The translations under genes were made by a program, and so were the position numbers. A stretch of 64,000 bases of DNA. Origin: Rheum nobile (Eukaryota > Streptophyta > Magnoliopsida > Caryophyllales > Polygonaceae). Below the pieces are notes generated by a model. It was not told the DNA's origin, searched no databases, and saw only the letters and a list, made by a program, of their open reading frames with translations. Shown piece by piece: positions 1-14,327 of this stretch. How positions within the stretch are numbered: position 1 is the stretch's first letter; every line of letters begins with the position of its first letter. The DNA lies in contig WOAB01000040.1 in NCBI GenBank assembly GCA_027886185.1, forward strand, positions 3,596,001-3,660,000. The letters are read 5' to 3'.

Positions 1-138
1 AAGGCAACTCCAGGGATTCCTCTGCTCCAGATTTGTTTGTTCAGCTTCACATCCACTCTCACATCTGTGGTTCCCATGTCCTTTTGTGCAAACTTCCTGA
101 TCTCCTTCATGGCATTTGGAGCCTTCTTCTTGAAGGTG
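1..138 (-). CDS. RPL31: 60S ribosomal protein eL31 (RPL31), internal exon, cut by window edge
   Basis: Read on the minus strand, this exon encodes a stretch with KKKAPNAMKEIRKFA, DVRVDVKLNKQIWSRGI, which matches the conserved core of eukaryotic ribosomal protein eL31, a component of the large subunit near the peptide exit tunnel. The acceptor AG lies at 139-140, and the first base completes a TG|C codon, matching the conserved Cys of the family. The last residues before the window edge (IPGVA) differ from the usual IRxxPRR. I could not find the first coding exon (28 or so codons) in the 2.7 kb upstream, so this may be a gene with a very long first intron or a gene fragment. The family identity is secure; functionality is not. 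Confidence 0.72.
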
Positions 139-2880
139 CTGTCATAACAGAAAATAAGATTAGCCTTGTCAAAAAGTATCATGATCACATTTTTCATCTC
201 AGTTTACAATTGGTTTTTACAGCAACAATAGAAAATGATGAACCCCATTGTCATTGAAGAGAAAATATCCTAAACTTGTTCTTCTATCATGACATTTATG
301 GTATTATATATGATGCTTACTAACAGAACCCTTCTGCATATAAGATCAAACTCTATGCCAAAGTACAATGCAGAAGAGCAATATATTAGATTAGGATACA
401 CATTAAAATGATGCAGTCTGAAATTAGAAAAGCTAACATACTGTTAATGAAGGTGAGGCTAGAACCACTTAATTATAAGGATATTTCTCAAGAACAAAGT
501 TTTGTTCCAACTCATACAGATTAGTTATGCACCTCCGGATTCACAAGACCATTTTCATTAAAGAGAAAAGATGATAAATTTGTTCTTCTATCATGACATT
601 TATGGTAAAAATGATGTTTACTAAACAGAACCTTCTAGCATACAAAGATCAAACTCCATGCTAAAGTACTATGCAAAGAGCAAATGAAGCACTCTGATAT
701 GAAAAAAGCTAAAGTACAAGCTCTCAATTGCGCTAAAATATGTCCTATAAGAACAGAAGAACACTAAACAGAAGTTAACTGAAGGGGAAGTAAAATTATC
801 AAATTCCAGTACATATCTAAATTGCTGTAAAATATGTCTAAATTACTTCACGTTACTTAACTGAATGGGCCTAAACAGAGATCTAAAACATTCTAAATTG
901 CGATAAGTATCAAACTCCTGAACCGAGATCCTATCGAAGTAGCACTTACGAAATAACAGTTACAAAACTAAGAAAGTAATGTACCCAGAACATTTAATGC
1001 AATCAAAATATGTATGGCGCATCGAAGTACCTGTTGAATGTTGAATTTCAGAAAGCTCTAAATCCCACACTCTAAAACATTCTGATTTTTGGGAACTACA
1101 TATATTTATAGGTGGTGGCAGTGAGAGGTTGCCAGTTGAAGGGAGACAAACAGAGGAGAACGTGGACATGGTGGAAAGTGGATAGTGGGCTGGTGGGAAG
1201 TAGAGGCAGTTGAATTTAGGGACAGGTGTTACTACCAGGTTTAGCCAGATGTCACATATAGGGGATGCCAAGTGGCTCATTCTTTTGACTCAAAGCTAAT
1301 AGTAAGCGAGCAAGGAAGCAAAGATATATAAAGTAGTTAACTGCGTCCTCATCAAAGGGAAGAAAAAGCAATAGACATATAACATGATAGCATTTAGAAT
1401 CATTTAGCTCAGGCAACCAAAAAAATATGAAATCAAGACCCAAATTTTAATTGCATAAACAAAAATTTCAACCCTAACAATAAATCAAACAAAAAATTCA
1501 ATACTGGGTGCTTTTATGCTCAAACAAATATCAAGATGCAAAATTTAATTGCATACTGAATTAAACTTAAGTGTCTCTCTTTGTGTCAACCAACACTAAA
1601 CAACGGACAACCTGTTCCACCAATTCACCACATGTTCCCTGCATGAGCCGAGTGTAACCAAAATGAGGATTTACTGACGAAAAAGCAATACAAATACAAA
1701 AACTCACAAATAATCAATCAAAAGCAATAAATCTTATGCAAGCTTAATACGCAATTGGCAACTTGATTTTTGACACTGAACAAATTCAAAATTTGTCCAT
1801 GCAAGGAATATGATTCAAATTTTACTGAAGCATGTTTGAATACATTGAGGGGTAGAAAATTCATTCAGACAAAACACTTTGGATTTCAATTTACAATGCA
1901 AAATGAATCATTCATTTTCCATTAACCCTAATTTTCAACCAAGTCCCTAAATTCGAATTTGAATTCCTAAGTTGATTTCATAAATAAGCAGGCCCCAAAA
2001 TTTCATAACCTTAATTCTCAAATCGTACATGATTTCACACCCGATTACCTCGGTGTCGTTCAGCAACCTCGTCGTCAGATTCACCCTACACCAGCCGCGT
2101 CGTCTCCGGCGTCCAACACCACCCTCGTCGTCGGCGTCCAACTCCACCCTCGTCGTCATCGTCCAGTAGAAGGATTAGCCGCGACATCGTCTCCTTCAAT
2201 CAAGCAGGCTCCGTCGCCTCCGTCCCAGGCTGCGACATCGTCTCAATCCGGCGTCGTCTCGCCTTTCTGCCAACGTTCACCGACTCAATTGCTCCCAACT
2301 TGGTGGCTCAAAGTTGGGTTGGGTGAGTAACGTGTACTTGTTTGGAAGGGGTAAGAGTCGAGGGTTTGTTTAACCTAAACCTTGGAATCTGGCGCAAATA
2401 TACCCAAACTGCCCGCATAAAGAAAGGGTTAAGGAAGAGAGGGTCGAACATGCTTGTTGATTCAGATCGTGGGGAAGAGAAATTGTTCGCAGTGAGAGAA
2501 GCTCTGCAATTACTGCAAGCAATAATTTCTTTTAGAATCTAACCTCTTTTATTCGTGGAAAATGGACGACAGATTAAATAAGAATTAGTTGAATAGTGAA
2601 GGAAATAGGGAAGAAGAATTGAAGAAACCTACAGACGAAAAGCAGGGAAGAAGAATTAGAGCAGGAGATTAAGGATGGAGAGGTGGGCAACGTGGTTAGA
2701 AGAAGATGGAGAAGCGGTTGTAACAGCATTCCTTCTCACTTTCTCAGCTCTGAAGAGGAGTATATTTTTATTTTTATTTTTATTTTGCAAAATTTTGGTT
2801 GAAATTTAGTGACACGTGTCAAACACCAGAATTTGCCAAATAAGTAAATTTTTGTGAAGACATGTTCTCTCATTTAGAAT
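139..2880. other. Non-coding stretch upstream of the eL31 exon
   Basis: About 2.7 kb of mostly AT-rich sequence with no supported coding exon. It would be the intron and upstream region of the eL31 gene if that gene is intact. A short GC-rich island at about 2060-2300 contains repeats of CTCGTCGTC and GTCCAAC and could be a 5' untranslated region, but no start codon with a recognisable protein follows on either strand. Confidence 0.5.
241..683. repeat. Imperfect direct duplication of about 130 bp
   Basis: Positions about 252-372 and 558-683 share most bases, including CTTCTATCATGACATTTATG, the AAGATCAAACTC block and the trailing AGAGCAA. The two copies are about 300 bp apart and carry independent substitutions and small indels, so the duplication is not recent. 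It lies in the presumed intron of the eL31 gene. Confidence 0.7.
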
Positions 2881-2891
2881 ATAGTGTAATA

Positions 2892-2908
2892 CCCGTGCCT
2901 TGCACGGG
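2892..2908 (-). terminator. Helitron 3'-terminal hairpin
   Basis: CCCGTGC and GCACGGG pair perfectly around a 3-nt loop about 8 nt from the inferred 3' end. In Helitrons this hairpin is the presumed stop signal for rolling-circle transposition, not a transcription terminator. Confidence 0.7.
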
Positions 2909-4019
2909 ATTTGTTGATATTTTTCTTATATTTGTAAAAATAGTATATTTTAATTATCGATTAGTAATTGGTTAAATATATATTTTATTAGTTATTAAAA
3001 TTCAAAATGACTAAGTGACAAAAAAATATTCAAGATATACAGAAAACTAAATTATATAAAGAGATACGGCACTCTCCATAACTTTATTAATAATATTATG
3101 GTGTACTGCATAAATACATGGATATGTGTTACAAATTTTTAGCATAAGCAAAAAATACAAAACAACAATTATATTTTTTTATAGTTATAAAATTGTTAAA
3201 AAGATGGATTTTTTCTATTTACAATCATGAAATTAAAGATATATTGTACTATATAACATCAAACACTTATTACAATATAGATGGTTGAATTGAATTAAAT
3301 GAAGACTTTATCGAATAACAATTACTAACCATTTGAAATGTCGGACATGGGGATACGACCACTAACGAAAGAATTGGGACTAACTCCGGGAATACATCCT
3401 GCATAATGATTATTTATATTCAAATTCATATTTCAATTTATCGGGAAAAAATGTGCACGAATTGAATTCAATTTATTCACCTGGTCAATTGAATTTGGCC
3501 GTTGTCGTTTATCTCTAATAACAGCCAATTTCAACGCTCTGTTATGTCGAGTTGATTCGTCCATAACAAAATCAACCTGCAAAATCATACATATATTCAA
3601 ATTAAAAATTATATATTTCTTCAGTGTAATCAAATATAATACACAAGTTGAATAAAATATATTTAAGAAAAAATTGATAAAATATATGTAAATACTTAAG
3701 GAGATATTGATATTTTTTTGATAGATCGTCTTATAGGCCCAAAACAAAAATAGTTGGCAAACTTTCGGATTACAAGCCTAATACATACAAAAATAGTTGG
3801 CAGAGTTTCCTACAACATATTTTTAATAGGTTTATGGGAATATAGGGGCAAGTATAAAAATATTTTTAATAGGTTTATGGGAATATAGGGGCAAGTATAA
3901 AAAATGAGGAAGTGAAATAAAGGTCCAATTCCAAAAGCTCAATTTATTTTGTTCGGAACACAATCTCTAAATCTGATATATATATTCGAAATAAAATCAA
4001 TAAATATACATATTAAATT

Positions 4020-4990
4020 AATATTGGATATTATAAAAAAATATAAATAAATGCAAATACTTAAAATATAAACTATTTATTCAATATTACATTAATAAAT
4101 GTACATATTAATTAATTATTTTATTATTATATAAAATAATGAATTGAGTTATGGGCCGAATTTACTTATGGACCGATTATGTTTAATACCTACTACGAAA
4201 TAACCACGAAGCCCAAACAAATTAACACGTTCAGAGCCAAATGTTGTGCAACGAAGCCCATTATGTTCATTTCGTCCTCGCCAGACAGATAGATTACATT
4301 GGCCCATTAGTTAGCCCAGATATATCTAAGCGGCAGCGTAAGCATCAAAAAATACCTAAGCCCTCAAACTTTTCTCATTTGTCGGCGCCGCTTGCCTTTC
4401 CACTTCCAGAACTCTCTGTTTCTTCACCCTACAAATCTTAGTTCTTTCCTTTTCAAGATCTAGCAATCCATGGCGATTTCTATTTCCAAATTCAAGCTTC
4501 GTGTTTCTCTTCCTCTTCCTCTTTGTATTTCTATCGATTCCGTTAAAGCCTACGACTTTCGACTTGCAAATTTTCAGATCCAGTTTTAATCCTTTGAAAC
4601 TGGTCTCATTTTTTGGGGATCGTTTGCTTCCAAAAGGAGATCTATAAAGTGACTGAAGAAAAACACAACAGGTATGCTTTTTTTCATGTTTTTTTTGATA
4701 TATTTGTTGATACGTTCTTAGACACCTCAGATTCAAAAACATAGGTTCTAATCAAAGTTTTATGTTTATCCTGCAAATGACGAAACCGAGTTGATGTCAA
4801 GATCGAAAGTGGAAGTGGAGGGGACACATGGAAACCCACGACGCGGTTTCAAAGCAGATCTGGATGAAGTTTCTGGCGAATTCCAGATTAGCGAAAAGTA
4901 AGCTTCCCTCTGTGTCGATATCCTAAATTGCCTTCTGTTTGAAATCCTAAATATCCTAAATATCCTAAATTTCAATCTGGGTGAACTTTC
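4020..4990 (+). repeat. Captured promoter/leader cassette, copy 1
   Basis: This roughly 900-bp block is repeated at 5560-6400. It contains GGGCCGAATTTACTTATGG, several GCCCA/TGGGC motifs, a TCTTTCC-rich leader, and a short open frame from an ATG at 4470 (MAISISKFKLRVSLPLPL and on to a stop after about 39 codons), followed by a splice-donor-like AACAGGTATG. In copy 2 the same frame stops after MAISIF. I infer a gene promoter and 5' leader captured by the Helitron; I do not recognise the source gene. Confidence 0.65.
4241..4325 (+). promoter_or_regulatory. Site II-like (TGGGCY) promoter boxes
   Basis: Several GCCCA boxes (reverse complement TGGGC) stand within 80 bp: AAGCCCATTA, TTGGCCCATTA and TTAGCCCAGA. 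Clustered TGGGCC/T boxes are bound by TCP factors in plant housekeeping and ribosomal-protein promoters. The same cluster recurs in copy 2 at about 5738-5800 and near 5360-5400. Confidence 0.5.
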
Positions 4991-5559
4991 TGGCGAAAAG
5001 TAACCCTCTCTTTTCTCTTTCTATGTATTTAGGGTTTGATGTTCTAAATTTGCTTCTGTTAACAAATTGTACATTTTTTTTTACAAATTTCATTGATTTC
5101 GACTGGTATTGTGATTTCATTGTTTCAAAATTTGACAAATTTCGGATAGATCAACAATTAATAATATAGTATAATATCATATATATTCTGTAATTGATTT
5201 TATTTTTGGTTTTAAGTCCGAAATGTTATCTTAATCAAGATTTTTCTTCATCCAGATTCTTTTGCATCTATATATTTAATTTCATATAGTAGATTATATA
5301 GTAAATTAATATAGCAAATAATGTAATTACATTTTCTTTCCATATCAGAACTAAAATACATAATGGGCTTCTTGGCCCATTACGTTTTTTGGCCCATTCT
5401 TTTAAAAAAATAATCTACTGTAATATAAGTACAGAAAAAATGCATGTAAGGTCATGGGCTTTTTGATATTATATAATGGGCTTAAACAGAATAGCTCTAT
5501 TATCGGGTTACATATATTGGGCTTAAACAGAATGTATAATATAAGTAGTTAAAAACATG

Positions 5560-6397
5560 CAATAAATATGCATATTAGTTAATTATTTCGTTATTATGAA
5601 AAATAATGAATTCATTTATGGGCCGAATTTACTTATGGGTCGATTCTGTTTAATAGCTACTATGAAATAACAACGAAGCCCAAAGAAAACCCAAGCCCAA
5701 ACAAATGAACACGTTAAGAGGCAAATGACAAAATCTGAAGCCCATTATCTTCAGTTCCTCCTCGACGGACAGATAGATGACATTGGCCCATTAGCCCAAA
5801 TATATCTAAGAGGCACACGTAAGCATCAAATGACCTAACCCCTCAAACTCACCTCATTTCTCTGCGCCGCTTGCCTTTCCACTTTCCAGAAAACTCTGTT
5901 TCTTCACCCTATAGATTTTAGTTTCTTTCCTTTTCAATATCTCGCCATCCATGGCGATTTCTATTTTCTAATTCAAGCTTCGTGTTTCTCTTGCTCTTCC
6001 TCTTTGTATTTCTATCGATTCCGTAAAAACCTCTGACTTTCGAGTTACAAATGTTTCAGATCCAGTTATAATGCTTTGAACATGCAGATCCATTTACAAA
6101 AACGGGTATCATTTTTGGGGGTCAAGTTTGCTTCCAAAAGGAGATCTATAAAGTCACTGAAGCAAAACACAACAGGTATGGGTTTTTTCATGAGTTTTTT
6201 TATATATTTCTTGATACATTCTGAGATTCATACAAATACGTTCTAATCAAAGTTTTCTCTTTATCCTGCAAATGACGAAATGAAGTTGACTTCGATATCA
6301 GAAGTGGAAGTGGAGGGGACAAAAGCAAACCCACGATGCGGTTTCAAAGGAGATTTGGATGAACTTTCTGGCGAAATCCAGATTAGCGAAAAGTAAG

Positions 6398-6400
<3 letters not shown>
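5560..6400 (+). repeat. Captured promoter/leader cassette, copy 2
   Basis: Diverged tandem copy of 4020-4990, with the same order of motifs (GGGCCGAATTTACTTATGG, site II-like boxes, leader, ATGGCGATTTCTATT, donor-like AACAGGTATG, and the AGTGGAAGTGGAGGGGACA block). At its end, where copy 1 has CTTCCCTCTGTG, this copy has expanded into a long CT microsatellite. Confidence 0.65.

Positions 6401-6493
<93 letters not shown>
6401..6493. repeat. (CT)n microsatellite followed by (CA)n
   Basis: About 76 bp of uninterrupted CT dinucleotides pass directly into a short CA run. Apparent Arg-Glu and Leu-Ser reading frames here are only the repeat read as codons. Confidence 0.98.
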
Positions 6494-6494
<1 letters not shown>

Positions 6495-6641
6495 TTAACA
6501 TATGCAGAAAGTTCGACAACAACTTAAATCTCTTTCTCTTTTTCTTTGTCAGAATATCTATCTTTCACATTTACAAATCCATATCCGAGACTTCTTACTT
6601 CGACCACCTACATTCTCCTGCAAACTGATATGTATGGTTAT

Positions 6642-9250
<2,609 letters not shown>

Positions 9251-9269
9251 ATAAATGGCAAAAATCGGA

Positions 9270-9365
9270 ATAAATGGAAATACTGACACGTGTACAAATT
9301 GCTGTAAAGATGCCACGTGACAAAAAAAAATTGGGTGCATTCTTGGAGTGCCACGTGGCGCAGTC
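9270..9365. promoter_or_regulatory. Cluster of three CACGTG boxes at the Helitron 5' end
   Basis: GACACGTGTAC, GCCACGTGACA and GCCACGTGGC fall within about 75 bp. CACGTG (G-box/ABRE core) binds bZIP and bHLH factors in plants. Whether these boxes act here is unknown. Confidence 0.5.
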
Positions 9366-9395
9366 GGCCTTTGCATTTAGTAGATATATAGTAGA

Positions 9396-10125
9396 TTAGG
9401 GTGGATAAGAAAATCTTACTCTTTTTTGACAAAAAAATAGAAAATTTTACTCTTTACAAAAAACACCTTACTATTTAATGGTACTAGTTACATGTGGTAG
9501 CAAGTGTTCATTTCATATTTATTTCTACATTTTTTAACAATTAATTAGATTAGTGGATATTCTTGATATATTAGTGTAATTTATAGAAATTTTAAATCAA
9601 ATATATCAATAAAACGATATTTATAAGGCATTCCAATATTCTTTACCAATTATTATGTCGTTAATGTGAAATGAGATGAAATAAAATCACTTCATCAACT
9701 TTATAACAACAATTGTATAATTCTATCTCACATCAGATTATAATATAATAATAGCTTAAACATTCACTATTTAGGTGTTATTTTAAATATTATTTATAGA
9801 GTTGCTTTCATAAAAAAATCATTGTACTTTTACCATGCTTTTAGGATGTATTATTAAAATTAAAATTCTTATTTTTGTTTATGATTAGATTGGTTGATCT
9901 TTTTGATATATTAGTGCAATTCATAAAATATATATTATCATATCACAAGAATTGTATATTTCGTCTCATATTCAATTACTTGTTATCTATAATAACTTAG
10001 TAAAAATTCTATATTGTGGTGTTATTTCAAATATTATTTAATACTTGTTTTAAAGAATCAATATACGTACCTTTATTATGCTGTTAGGATTTATCTATAT
10101 ACATTCTTAGTTGATAGGTATGTAA
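9396..10125. other. AT-rich intergenic DNA
   Basis: No gene, repeat family or open frame that I can support between the Helitron and the MITE. Confidence 0.6.
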
Positions 10126-10892
10126 GCCTCGTTTGGTACGATTCCAGTGGAATGAGGAATCAGAATGAGGAATGGATGATTCCGAAATCATGTTTGGTTA
10201 GGTGAAAAATTAAAATTCTTTCATACCTTGGAATGGGTCATTCCAAGCTCAAGGAACAATTTCATTCCATTGCAAAACCCAAGGTTTCATCTATTCCATC
10301 AAAATTAAGGATATTTTTTTTCATACCCGCTCCTCTTAATCGAACATTGTTTTCATTGAATAATATTAATTAGTTTTATTAAATAATTAAATAATATTAA
10401 TTATTTTTATTAAACAATTAAATAATATTTATTATTTTTATTAAACAATTAAATAATATTAATTTTTTTTAATATATAATTAAATAATATTCATTATTTA
10501 AATAAATAATTAAATAACATTAATTATTTTATTAAACAATTAAATAATATTAATTATTTTATTAAATAATATTAATTATTTTATTAAACAATATTAAATT
10601 TTTATTAAATAATATTAATTGATTTATTAAATAATTGAATAGTATTAATTATTTTTATTGAATAATATTAATTATTTTCATTGAATAATATTAATTATTT
10701 TTATAAAATAATTAAATAATATTATTTATTTTTATAAAATAATTAAATAATATTAATTATTTTATTAAATAAAGAATATGTCCAAGAATGACTTATTCCG
10801 ACAACATACCAAACGACAAGCTACAGGAATGGGAATGAGTCATTCCTGATTCCGATTCCAACCCGATTCCTGGATCATACCAAACGAGCCCG
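10126..10892. mobile_element. PIF/Harbinger (Tourist-like) MITE
   Basis: The ends are imperfect inverted repeats: GCCTCGTTTGGTACGATTCC on the left and, reverse complemented, CGGGCTCGTTTGGTATGATC on the right, with similarity continuing through the GGAATSAGGAATS blocks for about 50 bp. The element is flanked by TAA on both sides (10123-10125 and 10893-10895), the 3-bp TWA target duplication of Harbinger elements. There is no transposase. The interior (about 10330-10780) is a degenerate tandem array of TAAATAATATTAATTATTTT. Confidence 0.82.
10330..10780. repeat. AT-rich tandem repeat inside the MITE
   Basis: Irregular reiteration of AATAATATTAATTATTTTATT with variable unit length, almost without G or C. 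Confidence 0.85.
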
Positions 10893-11600
10893 TAATATAT
10901 ACTCAAAATTTTGCAAAATAGTTGATTATGAAAGAGTTGTTAATATTTTTTGTTATATAGTCAACAAAGAATAAATATGTGCGCGTTATGACATCTGATA
11001 TGTCAAAAAATAGATTACATACAATAAAATTATAACACTCTATTAGAAGTGAAAATTACTTATTTATGTATGTTTATATTTTTATATTTTTATTCTTGAA
11101 TTCTAATTTTATTTATGATTAGGTATTTTAAAAAGACTAACTTTACATTAGCATTCAAAATCCTAAAAAAATAAATTATGAAAAAAATTCTAGAATTTAA
11201 ATAATTTTCATTTTTCATTTATTTATCGTTAGATTATTTAATTTTATAAAAATATTATATTTGAATATAAAATGGGGATTGTTATATAGAGCACACCCAA
11301 ATTTGCTAAATAAAGTCCACTTTAGGGCATAAATTAAAAAATGTAGCAAATTACCTCATATGTCATTCTCACTTTTCATTTTCCAACTCCAAACCTCTCT
11401 TTCTCTCTTTCCCAACTCCAAATATCTTCCAAATTTCAATCAAGGGACTCAAATTGTTGTAGTTGTACATGATTAACATTAATTGGAGTAGAGTTAATGT
11501 TAAAGAAGTGAATCGAACCATGGATGTTCAAAAAAAAAAAACAGTGTCGAAAACGAAGTTGTTTCTGCAACTTCGTTCTATTGAAGACGAAAAACTCATC

Positions 11601-11752
11601 TGTGACGGACGAGCAGTGTCCGTCTGTCACAGACGAGCAGTGTTCGTCCGTCACAGACGAGCAGTATCCGTCCGTCACGGGCGAGCCCAATACGTCCATC
11701 ACGGACGAGCCCAGTACGTCCGTCACGGACAAGCCCAGACTGTCCGTGACGA
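11601..11752. repeat. Element A left palindrome array, 24-bp period, 7 copies
   Basis: The core NGTSACRGACG recurs at 11601, 11625, 11649, 11673, 11697, 11721 and 11745, exactly 24 bp apart each time. With its left arm the unit forms the palindrome GTCCGTCACGGAC. The spacer between cores changes from GAGCAGT to GAGCCCA across the array. Because 24 is a multiple of three the array reads open in several frames, which is not evidence of coding. Confidence 0.9.
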
Positions 11753-11975
11753 GTTGCGTTTTAAAAAAAGTTCCAATTGTGTCTGTTACGAATTTAACAC
11801 TTACGTGGTCAATCGACAGACGAATTTAATATTTATTTTGTTATTTAGGTTACAAATGGATGATAACACTAGATCATGAGGTGTACGTAGGAGAAAGGGT
11901 GTGTGCGAGAGTGTGCGCGGCCTTATCCGTATACATGACGTACAACTAAGTCAAAGGTAAAAAAAGCAATTCCCA

Positions 11976-12093
11976 ACAATGCAATACCGACGAATGTAAT
12001 AGGAGGGGGCGTGACATACGAGTCAGCTACATAGCAAATCCGGACAATGCAACACCGACGAATGTAATAGGAGGGGGCGTGACATACGAGCCA
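11976..12093. repeat. Direct duplication in element A
   Basis: The block ACAATGCAAYACCGACGAAT followed by GTAATAGGAGGGGGCGTGAC occurs at about 11976 and again about 68 bp later, nearly identical. Confidence 0.85.
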
Positions 12094-12113
12094 TCTACAT
12101 ACGACCGTCCGGG

Positions 12114-12365
12114 ACATACGAGCCTGCTACATACGAGTCGGCTACACATGAGCCATCCGAGACAGATGAGTTTCGTATTCTAGGAGAGGAGCTGACTTTC
12201 TATGACCCCACTCCTCTTGTTATAGACGAGGTTCCTATCCTAGGAGAGGGCATGCAAGTAAAAGAGAAACCGACTTCTTCTGCATGTAGAAGAGGAACAC
12301 AAAGTCTTGCACCACACAGTACGAAGAAGGCGTCTCATTTCTACAGGCCATTCATCAAGACTTAG
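12114..12365 (+). pseudogene. Element A ORF remnant with TYEPAT repeats
   Basis: An 83-codon open stretch without a start codon reads TYEPATYESATHEPSETDEF, then a segment with two related ILGE blocks (RILGEELTFYD and PILGEGMQVKE), and ends KKASHFYRPFIKT and stop. The same TYEPST motif is found just upstream in another frame, so at least one frameshift separates the parts. I do not recognise a family. Its position after the array and its repeat-rich, acidic character recall the N-terminal part of the transposase gene in element C, but this is a weak comparison. Confidence 0.4.
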
Positions 12366-13143
12366 GTGATTTAGGTCGTTAAGACCAAAAAAATATCATA
12401 GCCATCAAAATATCCAAAAAAAATCAGAGCATGACAAAAAGCACAAACGTCTTATGAAACAGTCAGTACGGAATATCCTAGCCATTAAAGCATGACAATT
12501 CACTAATCAGAATCAGACAAATTCTGAATTGACTTGCTACTACGTCAGACTTTTGAGATAGCCTTATAATCGAGCAAATGCGAAAGAAACGGATCGATAA
12601 AATGAGACACAGATTCGTGATTATGACGAGTCCACAAGGTATACTCGACGATGGTAAATCATCGGACATGGACACCGATAATTCACCATTGTCGTTACGG
12701 ACGGTACAATGGTACATTCTACATTCAACTCGTTCTACATTGCTCTTCATTACAAATCGAGAGCGGACAAATCAAAGATTTACACTTGCAAATTTATCAA
12801 GTTACAAGCACAAACATGTACCTACACCTCGTGATTTTTAACTTGCAAATAAAGTAAATATCACATCTTTCTTGTACACATAATTTGCAATTTCATAAAA
12901 ACTCAAACTTTGAAATAAAAACATAAATACGTACCTCATTGTGACTAAACATCATCGAATTATTCCCTCTACTCATACTATACAAACCATCATCATGATT
13001 TGCCATGAAGCCCGTGATATATGAGAGTAAAAGAGTGATTTAGGTTTATTGATGTATGAGGACGTAATATAGGAAGATATTTCGATAATTAAATTTCATC
13101 AGGTGGGGACAAGTAGCATTGAATGGATTTATCATTTAGGATT

Positions 13144-13229
13144 CCGTCTGTTACGGACGGAGCGCCTCAGTCCATTACGGACGGAACGCCTCGGTCCATT
13201 ACGGACAGAGATGCTTCATTCGTGACGGA
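13144..13229. repeat. Element A right palindrome array, 24-bp period, 4 copies
   Basis: Cores TGTTACGG, CATTACGG, CATTACGG and CGTGACGG start at 13149, 13173, 13197 and 13221, exactly 24 bp apart. The first unit forms GTCTGTTACGGAC, the same palindrome family as the left array. Confidence 0.9.
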
Positions 13230-13289
13230 CGAAAGTGGGCGTTAAAAAGTAAAAGTACATGGGCGCTATATAGCAACCATGTATAAAAT

Positions 13290-14327
13290 TTAAATTTTAT
13301 TGAAATTAGATTTGTTTAATCTCTTCATCTTGTAAATATAGTTACTTGCTTGGTAGTAAAAAAAATATTTCTTCCAAAGTGATGCTTGATATTGAAAAAT
13401 AAAATTTGCTTGATGTTAAATGAAGACATTTATTGCATACAAAAGACTAACTTTTTATGTATTATTATTATAGATATAAATAATGATGTTAAGAAGATTC
13501 AAAATACTACATTCGTTTCACAATATTCAGTCTTTCTAGCTATGATTCTTGATTTATAATATTTGGTTTTTATATGTAATTGATACTCAATTTTTCTAAA
13601 AATACTTAGATCTAGTTTCAAAACACTTATTCTGTAACTACAACTATTCACATTCTTTAGTAATTACTCATTGAAAAACCCCTAACTTGTCTTACAAAGT
13701 GTGAAATGGTAAAAAGCCTAAATTTTGGGAAACGGATGGATTATATGTTTGTATAGGATTTAAGCTTATAATATGTAAATATTGGTTGATGTAAATATAT
13801 TCAAAATATATGTTTGAACAACTCACTGAATTAAAAGACAAATTACCTTTACAAAAACATTAATGGATATATTAGATAGTTGAAATATATGTTTGATTCA
13901 GTTTCATGTATAATTTGTAACTTATATTAACGACATTACAATATAGATGACATATAATTAATGGTAGAAGACTCACTAATGAGAGATATAAGGATGGGAG
14001 GTAAAAAGGTCATTTGGCTTTTATTTTTATTGATGAATTTCTTTATTAAAATTAAAACATAAATACATTTATTATGGCTATATGTCAGTGGTATACATTG
14101 AGAATGGAGGAATACATTAAATAGTACTCCCTCCTATTTTATCAACTGTCGTTATAGAAATATTCACACCTATTAAGACAACATTAATTAGTTCTATAAA
14201 CTCATCCAATTAGCATATAAAAGTTACTTTTGCATTAATTTCAATTTGGAATGATGTTGAGGTGTGCACGTATTGGCCGAATTATGAGTTTTTTTTAATT
14301 AATGCTGTTTTTTCCTTTATGAATTAT
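13290..14327. other. AT-rich DNA with a possible Stowaway-type MITE end
   Basis: No gene seen. TACTCCCTCC at about 14125 followed by ATTTTATCAACTGTC resembles a Stowaway/Mariner MITE terminus, but no matching inverted end was found nearby. Confidence 0.35.

Larger units (their letters stand above)
11274..13281. mobile_element. Element A: non-autonomous MULE-like element with 24-bp palindrome arrays
   Basis: The ends are short inverted repeats: ATTGTTATATAGAGC on the left against GTTGCTATATAGCGC on the reverse-complemented right. They are flanked by an 8-bp direct repeat TATAAAAT (11266-11273 and 13282-13289), compatible with a MULE target duplication, though the AT-rich sequence makes chance agreement possible. 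A strictly periodic palindrome array lies near each end (11601-11752 and 13149-13229). Between them are a broken open frame with TYEPAT-like repeats and no transposase. Confidence 0.6.

Noticed and set aside
11463..11879. Open frames in several phases through the element A left array (for example RAVSVRHGRAQYV)
   Set aside because: The 24-bp period keeps any frame open once it lacks a stop, so length is not evidence of coding. The same applies to frames through the arrays at 30367-30618, 43862-44143 and 47129-47452.
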